DNA of 64,000 nt from Fibrobacter sp. UWR3 (GTDB lineage: Bacteria; Fibrobacterota; Fibrobacteria; Fibrobacterales; Fibrobacteraceae): positions 124,001 to 188,000 of the forward strand of contig NZ_FRCW01000001.1 of the NCBI RefSeq assembly GCF_900143055.1, written 5' to 3'. Every line of letters starts with the position of its first letter. Position 1 is the first letter of the stretch. The translations under genes and the position numbers were made by a program. Of the stretch, positions 23,313-32,739 are shown one piece after another. The notes under the pieces are model-generated. The model was not told the DNA's origin and made no database searches. It saw only the letters and a program-made list of their open reading frames with translations.

Positions 23313-24590
23313 ATGTCCAAGATCGAAACTTTGTGCGTACAGGGCGGCTGGCAGCCGAAAAACGGCGAACCGCGCGTCCTCCCCATCTACCAGAGCACCA
23401 CTTTCAAGTACGAGTCCAGCAACGCGATGGCCGACCTGTTCGACCTGAAGGCCAGCGGCTACTTCTACACGCGCCTGCAGAACCCGACCAACGATGCCGT
23501 GGCATCCAAGATTGCGGCCATGGAAGGCGGTGTGGCTGCCATGCTCACGAGTTCCGGTCAGGCGGCGAACTTCTTTGCCGTGTTCAACATCTGCGAGGCG
23601 GGCGACCACTTCATCAGCACCAGCGCCATCTACGGCGGTACGAGCAACCTCTTCAGCGTTACCATGAAGAAGCTCGGCATCGAATGCACGTTCGTTGACC
23701 AGGACGCTAGCGACGAGGAAATCGAGAAGGCCTTCCGCCCGAACACCAAGTGCTTCTTCGGCGAAACGGTGGCTAACCCGGCCGGCAAGATTTTGGACCT
23801 CAAGCGCTTCGCCGACATCGCCCACAAGCACGGCGTGCCGATGATTGTGGACAACACGTTCCCGACTCCGATTCTCTGCCGCCCGATCGAATTCGGCGTT
23901 GACATCGTGACGCATTCCACCACCAAGTACATGGACGGTCATGCGATGGCTGTGGGTGGCTGCATCGTGGATAGCGGAAACTTTGACTGGGAAGCCCATC
24001 ACGACAAGTTCAAGGGCTTAACCGAACCGGACCCGAGCTACCACGGCCTTGCCTACACGAAGGCTTTCGGCAAGGGCGCCTTCATCACGAAGGCTACGGC
24101 CCAGCTCATGCGCGACCTCGGCAGCATCCAGGCTCCGCAGAACGCGTTCCTCCTGAACGTTGGCCTTGAAACGCTTCACCTGCGCATGCCGCGCCACTGC
24201 GAGAACGCTCTCGCCTGCGCAAAGTTCCTGCAGAACCACCCGAAGGTGGCCTGGGTGGACTACGCGGGCCTCGAGGGCAACAAGTACCACGAACTCGCGA
24301 AGAAGCAGTTCAAGGGCGGGCTCCCGTGCGGCGTTCTCACCTTCGGTATCAAGGGTGGCCGTGAAAAGAGCATCCAGTTCATGGACAACCTCAAGATGAT
24401 TTGCATCGTGACCCACGTGGCCGACGCCCGCAGCTGCGTGCTGCATCCGGCAAGCCACACGCACCGCCAGCTCAGCGACGAACAGCTCATCGAAGCAGGC
24501 GTCGCGCCTGACCTGATCCGCTTCAGCGTGGGCATCGAGAACGTCGAAGACATCATCGCGGACCTCACGCAGGCCCTCGACAAGGTGTAA
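23313..24590 (+). CDS. metY: O-acetylhomoserine sulfhydrylase
   Basis: 425 residues of the Cys/Met metabolism PLP enzyme family. The PLP Lys is in H-S-T-T-K-Y-M-D-G-H (about residue 204). S-S-G-Q-A-A-N forms the phosphate loop and D-N-T-F-P-T-P the cofactor-binding Asp region. The length and the R-L-Q-N-P-T-N start fit MetY, which makes homocysteine from O-acetylhomoserine and sulfide. CAAGAGGC precedes the ATG. It is monocistronic, facing the convergent sulfatase gene. Confidence 0.9.
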   Translation: MSKIETLCVQGGWQPKNGEPRVLPIYQSTTFKYESSNAMADLFDLKASGYFYTRLQNPTNDAVASKIAAMEGGVAAMLTSSGQAANFFAVFNICEAGDHFISTSAIYGGTSNLFSVTMKKLGIECTFVDQDASDEEIEKAFRPNTKCFFGETVANPAGKILDLKRFADIAHKHGVPMIVDNTFPTPILCRPIEFGVDIVTHSTTKYMDGHAMAVGGCIVDSGNFDWEAHHDKFKGLTEPDPSYHGLAYTKAFGKGAFITKATAQLMRDLGSIQAPQNAFLLNVGLETLHLRMPRHCENALACAKFLQNHPKVAWVDYAGLEGNKYHELAKKQFKGGLPCGVLTFGIKGGREKSIQFMDNLKMICIVTHVADARSCVLHPASHTHRQLSDEQLIEAGVAPDLIRFSVGIENVEDIIADLTQALDKV

Positions 24591-24610
24591 TTCAAACGGC
24601 GCATAAGCGC

Positions 24611-26557
24611 CTAAAAGAACACTTTGTTCCGCTTGTTGTCGAAGATGGAATTGTGCTGCAGGAATCTATATTCTTGCAGCATTTCTTTTTCTTTGCCGCT
24701 GGCGTAGTTGTAGTTGAGGAACTTGTGGTGTTCTGTGGAATAGAATCCCCAGGAGTTCATGGCGGGGATTTGCTGCTGCATGTCGCTCAGGAACCTGTTG
24801 TAGGCGGGTAGCCCAATGCCTGCGACCTTGTACACATAGTTGCCCAGGTAGTTGAGGCTTGTCAGGGGTACGTCTACGGATTTTGATTCGTAGTTTGTCC
24901 ACACGAAGAAGGGTACTTTGTACAACTTTTGACGGTCCTTCAGGGTTGCGAAATTTTTGCCGTAGAGGTCTATGTAGAAATGTTTGTTTAGCCCCGGGAA
25001 GTGGTCGCCATAGAATACAATGACGACTTTCTCTTTAACTTGTTCAAAATAGTGCAGCAGGTATTTTAGCGCCTTGTCGGATTCGCGGATGAGGCCTGTG
25101 TAGAGTTCTGCGTCGGGGTATCCTGGGTATTGCTTTAGCGAGACCTGGAGCTTTTGGCTTTTCCCGTCGGGAATGTAGCCGCTGTGGTTCTGCATGGTGA
25201 CGCCGTAAAGGAACAACGGCTTTTTCTTGTGCTTGAATTTGTCGATGATGTATTCGAACATCTCCTGGTCGCTCACGTAGCCGCGGAGCATTTTCTTTTG
25301 CGGGTAATCTTCCAGGAAGGTGGTAGTTTCGAAACCGAGAAGCGGCCAGATGGTTTCTCTGGACCAGCCCTGCCTATGGAACGGGTGCGTGGCGATGGTC
25401 TCGTAGCCGAGCCCCCTGAGGTAGGTGGCCATGGAGTAGGCGGGCGCCTTTATGTACATCTGGTAGACGGATATGCCGTGGTTGAAGAACGCCATGGAAT
25501 TGCCCGTCAGGAATTCGTATTCGGAGTTGGCCGTGCCGCCGCCATAGACGGACGAAAGCGCGAGCCCTTTGACGGCGTTCTTGTGGAGCGTCTTGTAGAA
25601 AAGCGTGTCGCCGAATTCCGGGTTCAATGTGCTGATGTCGGCATAGGCTTCGTCCATGATGACGATGATGGAGGGGCGCTCCGCAGTGGAGTCGGCGCGT
25701 GTAGAGTCGGCGGAAGTTGTGCTAGCGGGAACTGTGCCGGCGGCAGAGTCGGTGGGATGTGCGGCGTAGCGCTCGGCGATTTTTTCTGTTATCTCGTAGG
25801 AATACCCTTCCGGAACCTGCTTGAGGGTGGTGACAATCTGCGCGAAGAAGTTGACCAGGAACCCGTTGTGGGTCGAGCCCATCTTTTCCCAGCTCATCAC
25901 GTAGACGGAGGGGAGCCTCGCGATGGAAATGCCTGCCGCCGCCACACACAAGATGGCAGAAACAATGCGTACAAGCTTTCGCTTGTTGAATTGTGCGGGC
26001 TTGAGGCAGAAGCCCATGTGCAAAATAAGCAGGTACGAGAACAGCCCGCAGGTGGGGTTGAATGTCCAGCCGAAATTGTAGTTGCCAGCGACGTTTTTTG
26101 CAATCCCGATGGCCAAGAAATCCATGGGGGTGAACTCGTTCCCGCGGAATTTGAAAATGTAGTAGTTCGCAAGGGAAAGGAGCAAAAACGGAATGATGCC
26201 TACGGCAAATGAAAGTCTCGGCTTTAGCGTGATGGCCAGCAGGAGCAGCGGGAATGTAGCAAGCATCAGGAGTTCTGCTATAAAGTTCCTCCAGTGCGCA
26301 ATAATGACGAGCCCGATGTGCGTGTCGGCAAAACTCTGCGAGACCTGGGTAGAAAGGAAGCAGGCTATGAAAAACCAGATGAAGGTGTAGGTAGTGTTCT
26401 TTTGCGGGGTCGTTTCGAATTTTTTGCAGCCGATGAGGGCAAAGGCGATGCCGAAGGGGATGCCTGCCACGATATAGCCCATCGCCGTGAAGGTCAAAAA
26501 AGCGATTGTGCCTAGTGCGATTCCGGTGTTGCGGTGTGTAAGGTAGGCGCGGAGCAA
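24611..26557 (-). CDS. LTA-synthase-family membrane sulfatase
   Basis: 648 residues. Five or so membrane helices cover about residues 1-215. A Ser/Thr/Ala linker follows (about 270-290), then an alkaline-phosphatase-like sulfatase domain: I-I-V-I-M-D-E-A with a metal-binding acid, the nucleophile Thr in G-G-G-T-A-N-S-E, and G-D-H-F-P-G-L near the end. In Gram-negatives such enzymes transfer glycerophosphate or phosphoethanolamine to glycans. The substrate here is unknown. The following gene starts upstream of it with almost no gap, so the two are likely one operon. Confidence 0.85.
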   Translation of the reverse strand: MLRAYLTHRNTGIALGTIAFLTFTAMGYIVAGIPFGIAFALIGCKKFETTPQKNTTYTFIWFFIACFLSTQVSQSFADTHIGLVIIAHWRNFIAELLMLATFPLLLLAITLKPRLSFAVGIIPFLLLSLANYYIFKFRGNEFTPMDFLAIGIAKNVAGNYNFGWTFNPTCGLFSYLLILHMGFCLKPAQFNKRKLVRIVSAILCVAAAGISIARLPSVYVMSWEKMGSTHNGFLVNFFAQIVTTLKQVPEGYSYEITEKIAERYAAHPTDSAAGTVPASTTSADSTRADSTAERPSIIVIMDEAYADISTLNPEFGDTLFYKTLHKNAVKGLALSSVYGGGTANSEYEFLTGNSMAFFNHGISVYQMYIKAPAYSMATYLRGLGYETIATHPFHRQGWSRETIWPLLGFETTTFLEDYPQKKMLRGYVSDQEMFEYIIDKFKHKKKPLFLYGVTMQNHSGYIPDGKSQKLQVSLKQYPGYPDAELYTGLIRESDKALKYLLHYFEQVKEKVVIVFYGDHFPGLNKHFYIDLYGKNFATLKDRQKLYKVPFFVWTNYESKSVDVPLTSLNYLGNYVYKVAGIGLPAYNRFLSDMQQQIPAMNSWGFYSTEHHKFLNYNYASGKEKEMLQEYRFLQHNSIFDNKRNKVFF

Positions 26558-26558
26558 T

Positions 26559-27494
26559 TTATTTTATCCCGTTTGCCTTGTAGTACGGCACGTCGTTCAG
26601 CACTTCCTTGACCCACCCGCTCTTGAGCGGGCTCTTGCGCCATTCAACGCCGACCCCTTGCAGGTCGCGTTCCGGGTAGAACGTGGCGATGGCGTCCTCG
26701 TTATTTTGTGCGGAATCAAGCGCGGCGCGGAGTCTCTTTGCCCCGAGGTAAATCTGTGCCAGCCCTTCGCCGGAATCGAGCGCGAGCAGGCCCCTGCGGC
26801 GGTTCGCGCTCTCGTAATTGAAGTCGAAATCGGAAATGTGACGCATGAGCGACATGAGCACGGCGGGGTCCACCTTCTCGCGGATGCTTGCCTCCATGGC
26901 AGGCAGCGCGCAGAGTTGCTCGTTGTTCCACTGCGTTCCCTTGTACGTAATTGTCAGCTGGTGGCTTTCGCCGATACTCTGCATGCCCATCGTGTAGCGG
27001 GGCCCGAGTTTCTTCTTTACGCCCTTGAGGATGTTTATGGTGCGGTTCCTGAACTGTTTGTAGCCGTCGAACGATAGCGTGAGCGTGTCGTCGAGCCGCA
27101 CGAGCCTTGCGGTGGTGGGCTTCTTGACCACGTCCTTGTAGACGGCGACGAGGGCGGGCATCATGTAGGCGAGTTCGGGTTGCGCCTGGTCGAGGTTGCA
27201 GGCAGTATCGATGGTGATGGCGCCCTGGTCGCGCATGCCGATGATGATTCCGCGGGAGTAGTCCGTAAACAGCGTGTCGGTCTCGAGCGCGGGTGCCTCT
27301 TCGCCGGAGCGCTGGTACACGAATGCGAGCGCGATGGCGAGGATGCACAAGGGCGGTATCGCGACGGCGATGCGGACCTTGTTGCTGCGCCAGAGAACGC
27401 GGAACATGCGCATACCTTTCTGCGTGCGCAAGAAGAGCAGCACGATGCATGCGGCTATGATAAGCCAGAGGATTACGAGCGCTATAAATACCAC
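26559..27494 (-). CDS. Membrane-anchored protein with degenerate lysozyme-like region
   Basis: 312 codons from GTG 27494. The frame is open much further upstream, but that part lies antisense to groES and is not counted. It has one membrane helix (about residues 3-24) and another near 38-55, then a soluble domain. Residues about 225-275 (V-D-P-A-V-L-M-S-L-M-R-H-I-S-D-F) resemble the start of a lytic transglycosylase fold, but the catalytic Glu position is occupied by Ile. It was matched by eye only. It sits directly upstream of the sulfatase gene, 1 bp apart. An alternative start is the ATG that begins M-R-M-F. Confidence 0.6.
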   Translation of the reverse strand: MVFIALVILWLIIAACIVLLFLRTQKGMRMFRVLWRSNKVRIAVAIPPLCILAIALAFVYQRSGEEAPALETDTLFTDYSRGIIIGMRDQGAITIDTACNLDQAQPELAYMMPALVAVYKDVVKKPTTARLVRLDDTLTLSFDGYKQFRNRTINILKGVKKKLGPRYTMGMQSIGESHQLTITYKGTQWNNEQLCALPAMEASIREKVDPAVLMSLMRHISDFDFNYESANRRRGLLALDSGEGLAQIYLGAKRLRAALDSAQNNEDAIATFYPERDLQGVGVEWRKSPLKSGWVKEVLNDVPYYKANGIK

Positions 27495-27524
27495 ACGTGT
27501 AATATAAATTCTATTTTTGTGCCT

Positions 27525-27908
27525 ATGATGGATTCTTTGAAAAATGTTGCCGTAATTGGCGACCGCGTATTGATAAAGCCTCTCGAAGCGTCGAACCGTA
27601 CGGGCAGCGGGCTGTACCTGCCGCCGAGTGTAAAGGACCACGATGCCGTGCATGCGGGGCTCGTGATGCGCGTTGGCCCGGGTTACCCGATTCCTGCAAA
27701 CCGCGACCCGGATTCCATCTTTACCGGCGAGAACAACGAGCAGGTGAACTACGTGCCCCTGCAGGTGCACGAGGGCGACGAGGCCCTGTACCTGCACGCA
27801 AGCGGAACCGAGATAGAGATAAACGGCGAGAAGTACGTTATCGTGGGGCAGAACGCGATTCTGCTCGTGCTCCGTAACGAGATTCCCGACAGTATCGACA
27901 ACCTCTAG
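27525..27908 (+). CDS. groS: GroES-type co-chaperonin
   Basis: 127 residues from ATG 27525 (a second ATG follows at once). The Cpn10 fold has V-A-V-I-G-D-R-V-L-I-K-P-L near the start and Y-V-I-V-G-Q-N-A-I-L-L-V near the end. The mobile-loop region is G-S-G-L-Y-L-P-P. It is about 30 residues longer than ordinary GroES, with an insert around residues 62-80 (N-R-D-P-D-S-I-F-T-G-E-N-N). No groL gene is in the window, so this may be a second, specialised copy. It is divergent from the 26559-27494 gene with about 30 bp between starts. Confidence 0.82.
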   Translation: MMDSLKNVAVIGDRVLIKPLEASNRTGSGLYLPPSVKDHDAVHAGLVMRVGPGYPIPANRDPDSIFTGENNEQVNYVPLQVHEGDEALYLHASGTEIEINGEKYVIVGQNAILLVLRNEIPDSIDNL

Positions 27909-27935
27909 TTTTCAGCATTCGGGTTTGTAGAAAAC

Positions 27936-29414
27936 CTATGCGCCCTTGCTCACAAGCAGCTCGTGCGCTTCCTTGATTTTCGTGATAATGCCGGAGGCGG
28001 ATTCGAAGATGTCCTTGATCTGGTTCAGGATCTCGTCGAACAGTTTCTGGTTGCAGAACAGTTCGTTCCTGTGTTTTTTCAGGTCGCGGTAGACGTCGCG
28101 CAGGCGGATGAGGTTCTTCGATTCCTTTTCCATCGTCTCGTTGATTTCCTTTCGGATTTCCTCGATTTCTGCCTTCTTCTGGGCGATGATATCGGGGTCG
28201 TTTTCCTTGAGGATGTACGTCGGGAGCGTTGCGTAGTCTTCGAACTTGCCGCCCTTGAAGGTCACGTTGTTGTTGGACCTTACGGCATTGGTACGCAGCC
28301 CGATTCCCTTTACCGAGGAATCGATGGCGATGCTGCAGTTCGTGGTGCCGTGGAAGTTGCAGCGCACGCGGGTCTCGACCTTGCGCAGTTCGTTATAGGG
28401 GTTGAAGTCCTCTTCGGTTTCGATATAGCGGACGGGCACGTACAGCGGGGTGGATTCGCCGGCAATGGTTACCTTGTATGTGACGCATGTTTCGCCCGCG
28501 AATTCGCGGGTGTCGTACGTGTTGTTGCTGGTGAACAGGTTCCGCTTGATGCGCTTCATCAGGTCTTCGGTATCGTATTGTTCGCCGAGAATCTCGGGGA
28601 TATCCTTCAGGAGGATTTCTACCGCGATGTTCTTGAAACCTTCGATAATTACGTTGTTGGTAATCGTGCGGCCCCAGATGTTTGTGCCCAGGAAGAACGT
28701 GTCCATGAGGCTCGTTTCGCTACGGTCGTTGAAGAATGCGGATGCCTTCGCTATCTTGCTCAGTACGAGCCACTTCTTGACGGATACGTAGATGTTGTTC
28801 TTGTCGCAGAGTTCCGCAAGCTTGCCGATCATGGTGAGGGAGTTCTGCGAGAATACGACCTTCTGGATATCCTGCCCCCACTTGCCGAATTCATCCCGGG
28901 TAATGGTGAGGTCGGGATTGATGTTTGTCTCTGTCACGTCGTTCTGTGCGGTCAGCAGCTGGCACAGGCTTTGCGGGGAAATGCTGTCGGGCAACGATAC
29001 GGTAAGGGCGAGCTTGTCGATGATGTCGCCGCGGGTAAGGGCCACCTCGGGGCGTATGTCGCCGGAAACGATGAGCGGGATGCGGTCGCGGTCCTGCAGC
29101 GCAATCTGTACCCAGTTCCTGATGTTCTCGTTGCTCGGGTCGTAGCTCTTGAACACGATGATGTCGTAGGCGTTTAATTTGGAGGGGACTTCTTGCTGGC
29201 GGCGGCCTACCTTAAGCGCCTTGGCGTCCTTGAAGGCGGCGATTAGCCTGTCGAGGATAATTCCCTTGCCCGAGCCGGAACGGCCGTAGATGTAGAACGG
29301 TTCGCCGATAATCATGGTGAGGAATGCGAGCTGGATGCAGTACTCGCGTTCCGGAATCCCTACGGAAAGCTGTTCCATCAGTTCGGTAATGCGCTGTTTC
29401 AAAGCCATTTTCAA
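27936..29414 (-). CDS. RavA-like AAA+ ATPase
   Basis: 492 residues. Walker A is G-R-S-G-S-G-K-G near residue 44. The AAA+ core covers about 1-230, followed by a beta-rich middle domain (about 300-390) and a C-terminal coiled coil (about 400-470, E-I-E-E-I-R-K-E-I-N-E). The layout fits the MoxR/RavA branch. A clear Walker B D-E pair is missing: the matching strand reads D-I-I-V-F-K-S-Y-D. No VWA-domain partner (ViaA type) lies nearby. It is convergent with groS, separated by 27 bp. Confidence 0.68.
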   Translation of the reverse strand: MKMALKQRITELMEQLSVGIPEREYCIQLAFLTMIIGEPFYIYGRSGSGKGIILDRLIAAFKDAKALKVGRRQQEVPSKLNAYDIIVFKSYDPSNENIRNWVQIALQDRDRIPLIVSGDIRPEVALTRGDIIDKLALTVSLPDSISPQSLCQLLTAQNDVTETNINPDLTITRDEFGKWGQDIQKVVFSQNSLTMIGKLAELCDKNNIYVSVKKWLVLSKIAKASAFFNDRSETSLMDTFFLGTNIWGRTITNNVIIEGFKNIAVEILLKDIPEILGEQYDTEDLMKRIKRNLFTSNNTYDTREFAGETCVTYKVTIAGESTPLYVPVRYIETEEDFNPYNELRKVETRVRCNFHGTTNCSIAIDSSVKGIGLRTNAVRSNNNVTFKGGKFEDYATLPTYILKENDPDIIAQKKAEIEEIRKEINETMEKESKNLIRLRDVYRDLKKHRNELFCNQKLFDEILNQIKDIFESASGIITKIKEAHELLVSKGA

Positions 29415-29505
29415 TCCCTTTTAGTCATTATGTTGATGCGGGGCCGGTGGCCGCGGCAATCTGCCAAATAATATAAAAATAAGATTCCTGTAGAATGTGC
29501 CCGGC

Positions 29506-30414
29506 TTAGGCGCCGAGCCCGCAATAGGCCCTAATGGCTTCCGCCGCGGGGGCGGAAACCTCGATTTCCTGGTAGGCGACAAACACGTTCGGGTGCAGGC
29601 GCCACTTTTCGGGGAGCCGCGCGAAGTCCTTTTCTGTCATCACGAGCGATGCCCCCTGGGCCAGGAACTTCATGATAGTTTGTTCAAAACGGCGGTCGTG
29701 GTCGGGGCGGGCGATGAAACCCGCGGGTTCAATGCCATAGGAGGCGAGGTCTTGCCGGAAACGCTCCGGGTCGCCTATGCCGCAGATGGCGACGGGGCCC
29801 GCGGGGCAGGGCTCGTTGCCCGCGTTGGCGATGCGCCCGATACGGAACCGGATGTCGCCTTGCCCGAGGGTGACTGCGGGCTCTTCGTGGTCGCGGGGGA
29901 GGCTGCGGTTCTTGCCGGCGGGCACGAGGTCCGCAATCCGCTGCGGGGTGCCTGCGCGGTCTAGCCGGATGGTGATGGCGCCCGAAAGCCGCGAGTCCTC
30001 GAACCCGTCGTCGCAGATGATGAAGTCGTAATCGCTATCGAGCGCGTGTGCGGTGCGGTAGCGGTTAGGGGTCGCGATTACGTGTACCTGCGGCATGCCC
30101 GCGAATTTCTGCCGGAGCATTGCGGCTTCGTCTTGCGCGCGGTCGTGGCACAGGATGGCGATTCGGGGCGCGGCGCCTTCTTTACCCGCGGCAGAACTGT
30201 TGCCGTCATTGCCTGCGGCATCGTTCTCGGAAATAAACTGCGCGAGCCATGCGACAAACGGGGTCTTGCCCGCGCCGCCCGCAAGGAAGCTCCCGACGAC
30301 AATCAGGCGCGCATGCCCGAGGGGGCTGCCCTGCCGTAGGCAAAAGCGGTGATGCACTTTGTACGCAATGTAGTAGATGCCTGCAAGGGCGAGGAGTATC
30401 AGGCGAAAAAGCAT
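29506..30414 (-). CDS. lpxK: Tetraacyldisaccharide 4'-kinase (lipid A)
   Basis: 302 residues. An N-terminal membrane-associated helix is followed by the modified Walker A G-S-F-L-A-G-G-A-G-K-T-P (about residues 41-52) and D-D-G-F-E-D, the LpxK counterpart of D-D-G-F-Q. It phosphorylates the lipid A disaccharide at the inner membrane. The family averages about 320-350 residues, so this is slightly short. A low-complexity Gly/Asn/Ala insert (about 70-85) is present. It lies 24 bp downstream of aroC in the same direction. Confidence 0.88.
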   Translation of the reverse strand: MLFRLILLALAGIYYIAYKVHHRFCLRQGSPLGHARLIVVGSFLAGGAGKTPFVAWLAQFISENDAAGNDGNSSAAGKEGAAPRIAILCHDRAQDEAAMLRQKFAGMPQVHVIATPNRYRTAHALDSDYDFIICDDGFEDSRLSGAITIRLDRAGTPQRIADLVPAGKNRSLPRDHEEPAVTLGQGDIRFRIGRIANAGNEPCPAGPVAICGIGDPERFRQDLASYGIEPAGFIARPDHDRRFEQTIMKFLAQGASLVMTEKDFARLPEKWRLHPNVFVAYQEIEVSAPAAEAIRAYCGLGA

Positions 30415-30438
30415 GGGCGCTGCCCTCCTGTCCTCAGA

Positions 30439-31521
30439 TTACAGGCAGTTGCGCTTCTGCTGCAGGTACAGGTCTGCAAGCACGAGCGCGGCCATGCTCT
30501 CGACAATTACGGGAGCGCGTACGGCGACGCAAGGGTCGTGCCGGCCCTTGGCGGCGAGTTCGCCGTTTTCGCCATCCCTGCTGGCCGTCTTCTGCGACTG
30601 CGAAATCGTCGCCGTCGGCTTGAACGCGAGCCTGCATTCGATATCGGCGCCGTTGCTGATTCCGCCCACGCAGCCGCCCGCATTGTTCGTGCGTGTGCGG
30701 AACTTGCCGTCTTCAAAGTAAATCTCGTCGTTGTGCTCGCTGCCGCGCATTCTCGTTCCGGCAAAGCCGCTCCCGATCTCGAATCCCTTGCATGCCGGGA
30801 TGCTGAGCATCGCCTGCGCAAGCAGTGCGTCGAGCCTGTCGAACACGGGTTCGCCGAGCGTCGCGGGTACGTTCCTCACGAGCAGTTTCACCGTGCCGCC
30901 TACACTGTCCCCGTCCTTCTTCGCGGCGAGGATTTCCTGTTCCATCTTCTCGCTGAACGTTTCTACCGGGCAGCGTACCGGGGATGCCTCTATCTTTTCG
31001 CGCGTGAGCGTGCCGGTATCGAATTTGCCGCATTCAATCGTGCCTACGGAATCCACCCAGGCGAGGAACTCCGTGCCTGCCACCTGGGCCAAAAACTTCT
31101 GGGCCACCGCTCCCGCACATACGCGACCGATGGTCTCGCGTGCGGAACTGCGTCCGCCCCCGCGGTAGTCGCGGAACCCGTACTTGAGGTCGTAGCAGAG
31201 GTCTGCGTGCCCCGGCCTGTACCACTTGGCGATTTCGGAATAGTCTCCGCTTCTCTGGTCCTCGTTGAACACCGCGAACGATATCGGGGTGCCGGTCGTC
31301 TTGCCCTCGAAGACACCGCTCAGGATGCGGACCTGGTCCTTCTCGTCGCGGGCGGTGGTCAGCTTGCCCTGTCCGGGTCGCCTGCGGTCCAGGAACGCCT
31401 GGATGTCGGCTTCGCAAAGGGGGAGGCCTGCGGGGCAGCCGTCCAGGACGGCACCGACTGCCTGTCCGTGGGATTCGCCCCATGTGGTAACGGAAAAAAT
31501 TTTGCCAAAAGTGCTAGACAT
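30439..31521 (-). CDS. aroC: Chorismate synthase
   Basis: 360 residues. It starts with G-K-I-F-S-V-T-T-W-G-E-S-H-G, the first AroC signature, and carries G-G-G-R-S-S-A-R-E-T and a Arg/Asn-rich FMN-binding region. It makes chorismate from EPSP, the last shared step to aromatic amino acids. The C-terminal D-G-E-N-G-E-L-A-A-K-G-R-H-D-P is the second signature. Its stop is 24 bp before lpxK. Confidence 0.95.
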   Translation of the reverse strand: MSSTFGKIFSVTTWGESHGQAVGAVLDGCPAGLPLCEADIQAFLDRRRPGQGKLTTARDEKDQVRILSGVFEGKTTGTPISFAVFNEDQRSGDYSEIAKWYRPGHADLCYDLKYGFRDYRGGGRSSARETIGRVCAGAVAQKFLAQVAGTEFLAWVDSVGTIECGKFDTGTLTREKIEASPVRCPVETFSEKMEQEILAAKKDGDSVGGTVKLLVRNVPATLGEPVFDRLDALLAQAMLSIPACKGFEIGSGFAGTRMRGSEHNDEIYFEDGKFRTRTNNAGGCVGGISNGADIECRLAFKPTATISQSQKTASRDGENGELAAKGRHDPCVAVRAPVIVESMAALVLADLYLQQKRNCL

Positions 31522-31627
31522 GCCCCAAAATATAGATAATGCGCAAAAAAAACATTTTTGGTCACATTTGGACTCGCTACGGGCTCAAAGTTTATTATCT
31601 TTTACATAGGTTTTAGGAGATATCCTA

Positions 31628-32209
31628 GTGTCTAAGTTTGGAAACATATTGCTGTTGCTGGTCCTCGCACTTTCCATGGAAGTGTTCGCCCAGCGCAATA
31701 ACGAATTGGAGTTCGCAGGGATTCCGTTCGGTGCTTCCCGTGAAACTGTCATCGAAGAAGTCATGAAGATGGGCTACGAGCCCTACGGCCAGATGGGTGC
31801 CGGTGAACGCGTCGTGCTTCCGATGTTCAGGTTCGGGGAACTGCCGGTCCAGGTGTCCTTCATTTTTAACGGCAACGACAAGTTCTATGCCTTCGAGATC
31901 CGTACCGGCAAGGTGGAAGAATCCCGCAAGTTCAAGGCTATCGAGGCCGCCGAATACATGTCGGACCAGTTTACGCTCAAGTACGGCAAGCCCGCCCAGG
32001 CGCCTACGGTCAACGAGACGAACCTGGTCGATGGCCGCAACAACTACCAGGAGTGGTACGGCGTCAAGTTGCTGAACGCCTTCACCGCAGTCATCAAGAA
32101 GGGCGGCAAGTACTTCGTGCTCGGCTATGTGGAACACCGCACGCTCATGAAGGAAACTGCCGGCGGCAAGCCGAAGAAGGAAAAGGCTTCCGCGGCCCCG
32201 GTATTCTAG
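31628..32209 (+). CDS. Secreted protein of unknown function
   Basis: 193 residues from GTG 31628, with GGAGATATCCTA upstream. A signal peptide ends V-F-A-Q near residue 22. The mature part is beta-rich, with F-G-A-S-R-E-T-V-I-E-E near its start, a pattern seen in small periplasmic proteins of Fibrobacter-like genomes. The C-terminal tail is Lys/Ala-rich. It is monocistronic: terminator 40 bp downstream, divergent from aroC. Confidence 0.6.
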   Translation: MSKFGNILLLLVLALSMEVFAQRNNELEFAGIPFGASRETVIEEVMKMGYEPYGQMGAGERVVLPMFRFGELPVQVSFIFNGNDKFYAFEIRTGKVEESRKFKAIEAAEYMSDQFTLKYGKPAQAPTVNETNLVDGRNNYQEWYGVKLLNAFTAVIKKGGKYFVLGYVEHRTLMKETAGGKPKKEKASAAPVF

Positions 32210-32248
32210 CTCGGACCTCCACCCTAAGTCTAAGATACAAAACAAGTT

Positions 32249-32280
32249 AGGCTTCCTTCCCGGAAGCCTGTTTTTGTTTT
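32249..32280 (+). terminator. Rho-independent terminator
   Basis: AGGCTTCC-TTCCC-GGAAGCCT followed by GTTTTTGTTTT, placed 40 bp after the secreted-protein stop and facing the convergent fur gene. Confidence 0.85.
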
Positions 32281-32316
32281 ATATAAAGTAATGTAAGCGC
32301 CGCTCGGGCCTTGGAT

Positions 32317-32718
32317 TTACTTGTTGCAGGCGGCGCACTTCCCGTACAGGTACAGCGAGACGGCGCTCAGGGAGGATCCCTTGGGGAGCATCTTCTCGCA
32401 GTTCTCGGGAATGGTGAAGATGTCGCTCACCGCACCGCACTTTTCGCACTTGAAGTGCGTTTGCGGCTTGATTTCGCCGTCGTATCTCAGGTAGCCTTCC
32501 CCGAAATCGAGCGAGAGGATGAGCCCGTGCTTCGCGAAGAGTTCGAGCGTGTTGTACACGGTGGTGCGCGAGAGTCCGGGGTTTTCGGGCAGCAGCGCCT
32601 TGTAGATGGTGTCGACCGAGGGGTGGCTGTGTACGCTCTTGATGTAGTCGAGGATTTGCACCCGCTGTGCCGACGGGCGAATCCTGTGTTCCTGTAAGGT
32701 GACTGCCGAAGAACTCAC
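32317..32718 (-). CDS. Fur-family metalloregulator
   Basis: 133 residues. The N-terminal winged helix (R-I-R-P-S-A-Q-R-V-Q-I-L) is followed by a dimerisation domain with the structural zinc site C-E-K-C (about 91-94) and C-A-A-C (about 128-131). H-F-K-C-E-K-C matches the Fur/PerR plan. Whether it senses iron, zinc or peroxide cannot be read with certainty; its shortness and acidic central part favour a PerR-like role. It lies just downstream of trkA, in the same direction. Confidence 0.85.
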   Translation of the reverse strand: MSSSAVTLQEHRIRPSAQRVQILDYIKSVHSHPSVDTIYKALLPENPGLSRTTVYNTLELFAKHGLILSLDFGEGYLRYDGEIKPQTHFKCEKCGAVSDIFTIPENCEKMLPKGSSLSAVSLYLYGKCAACNK

Positions 32719-32739
32719 TGCCTGCTCCCCTGCGGTGGC

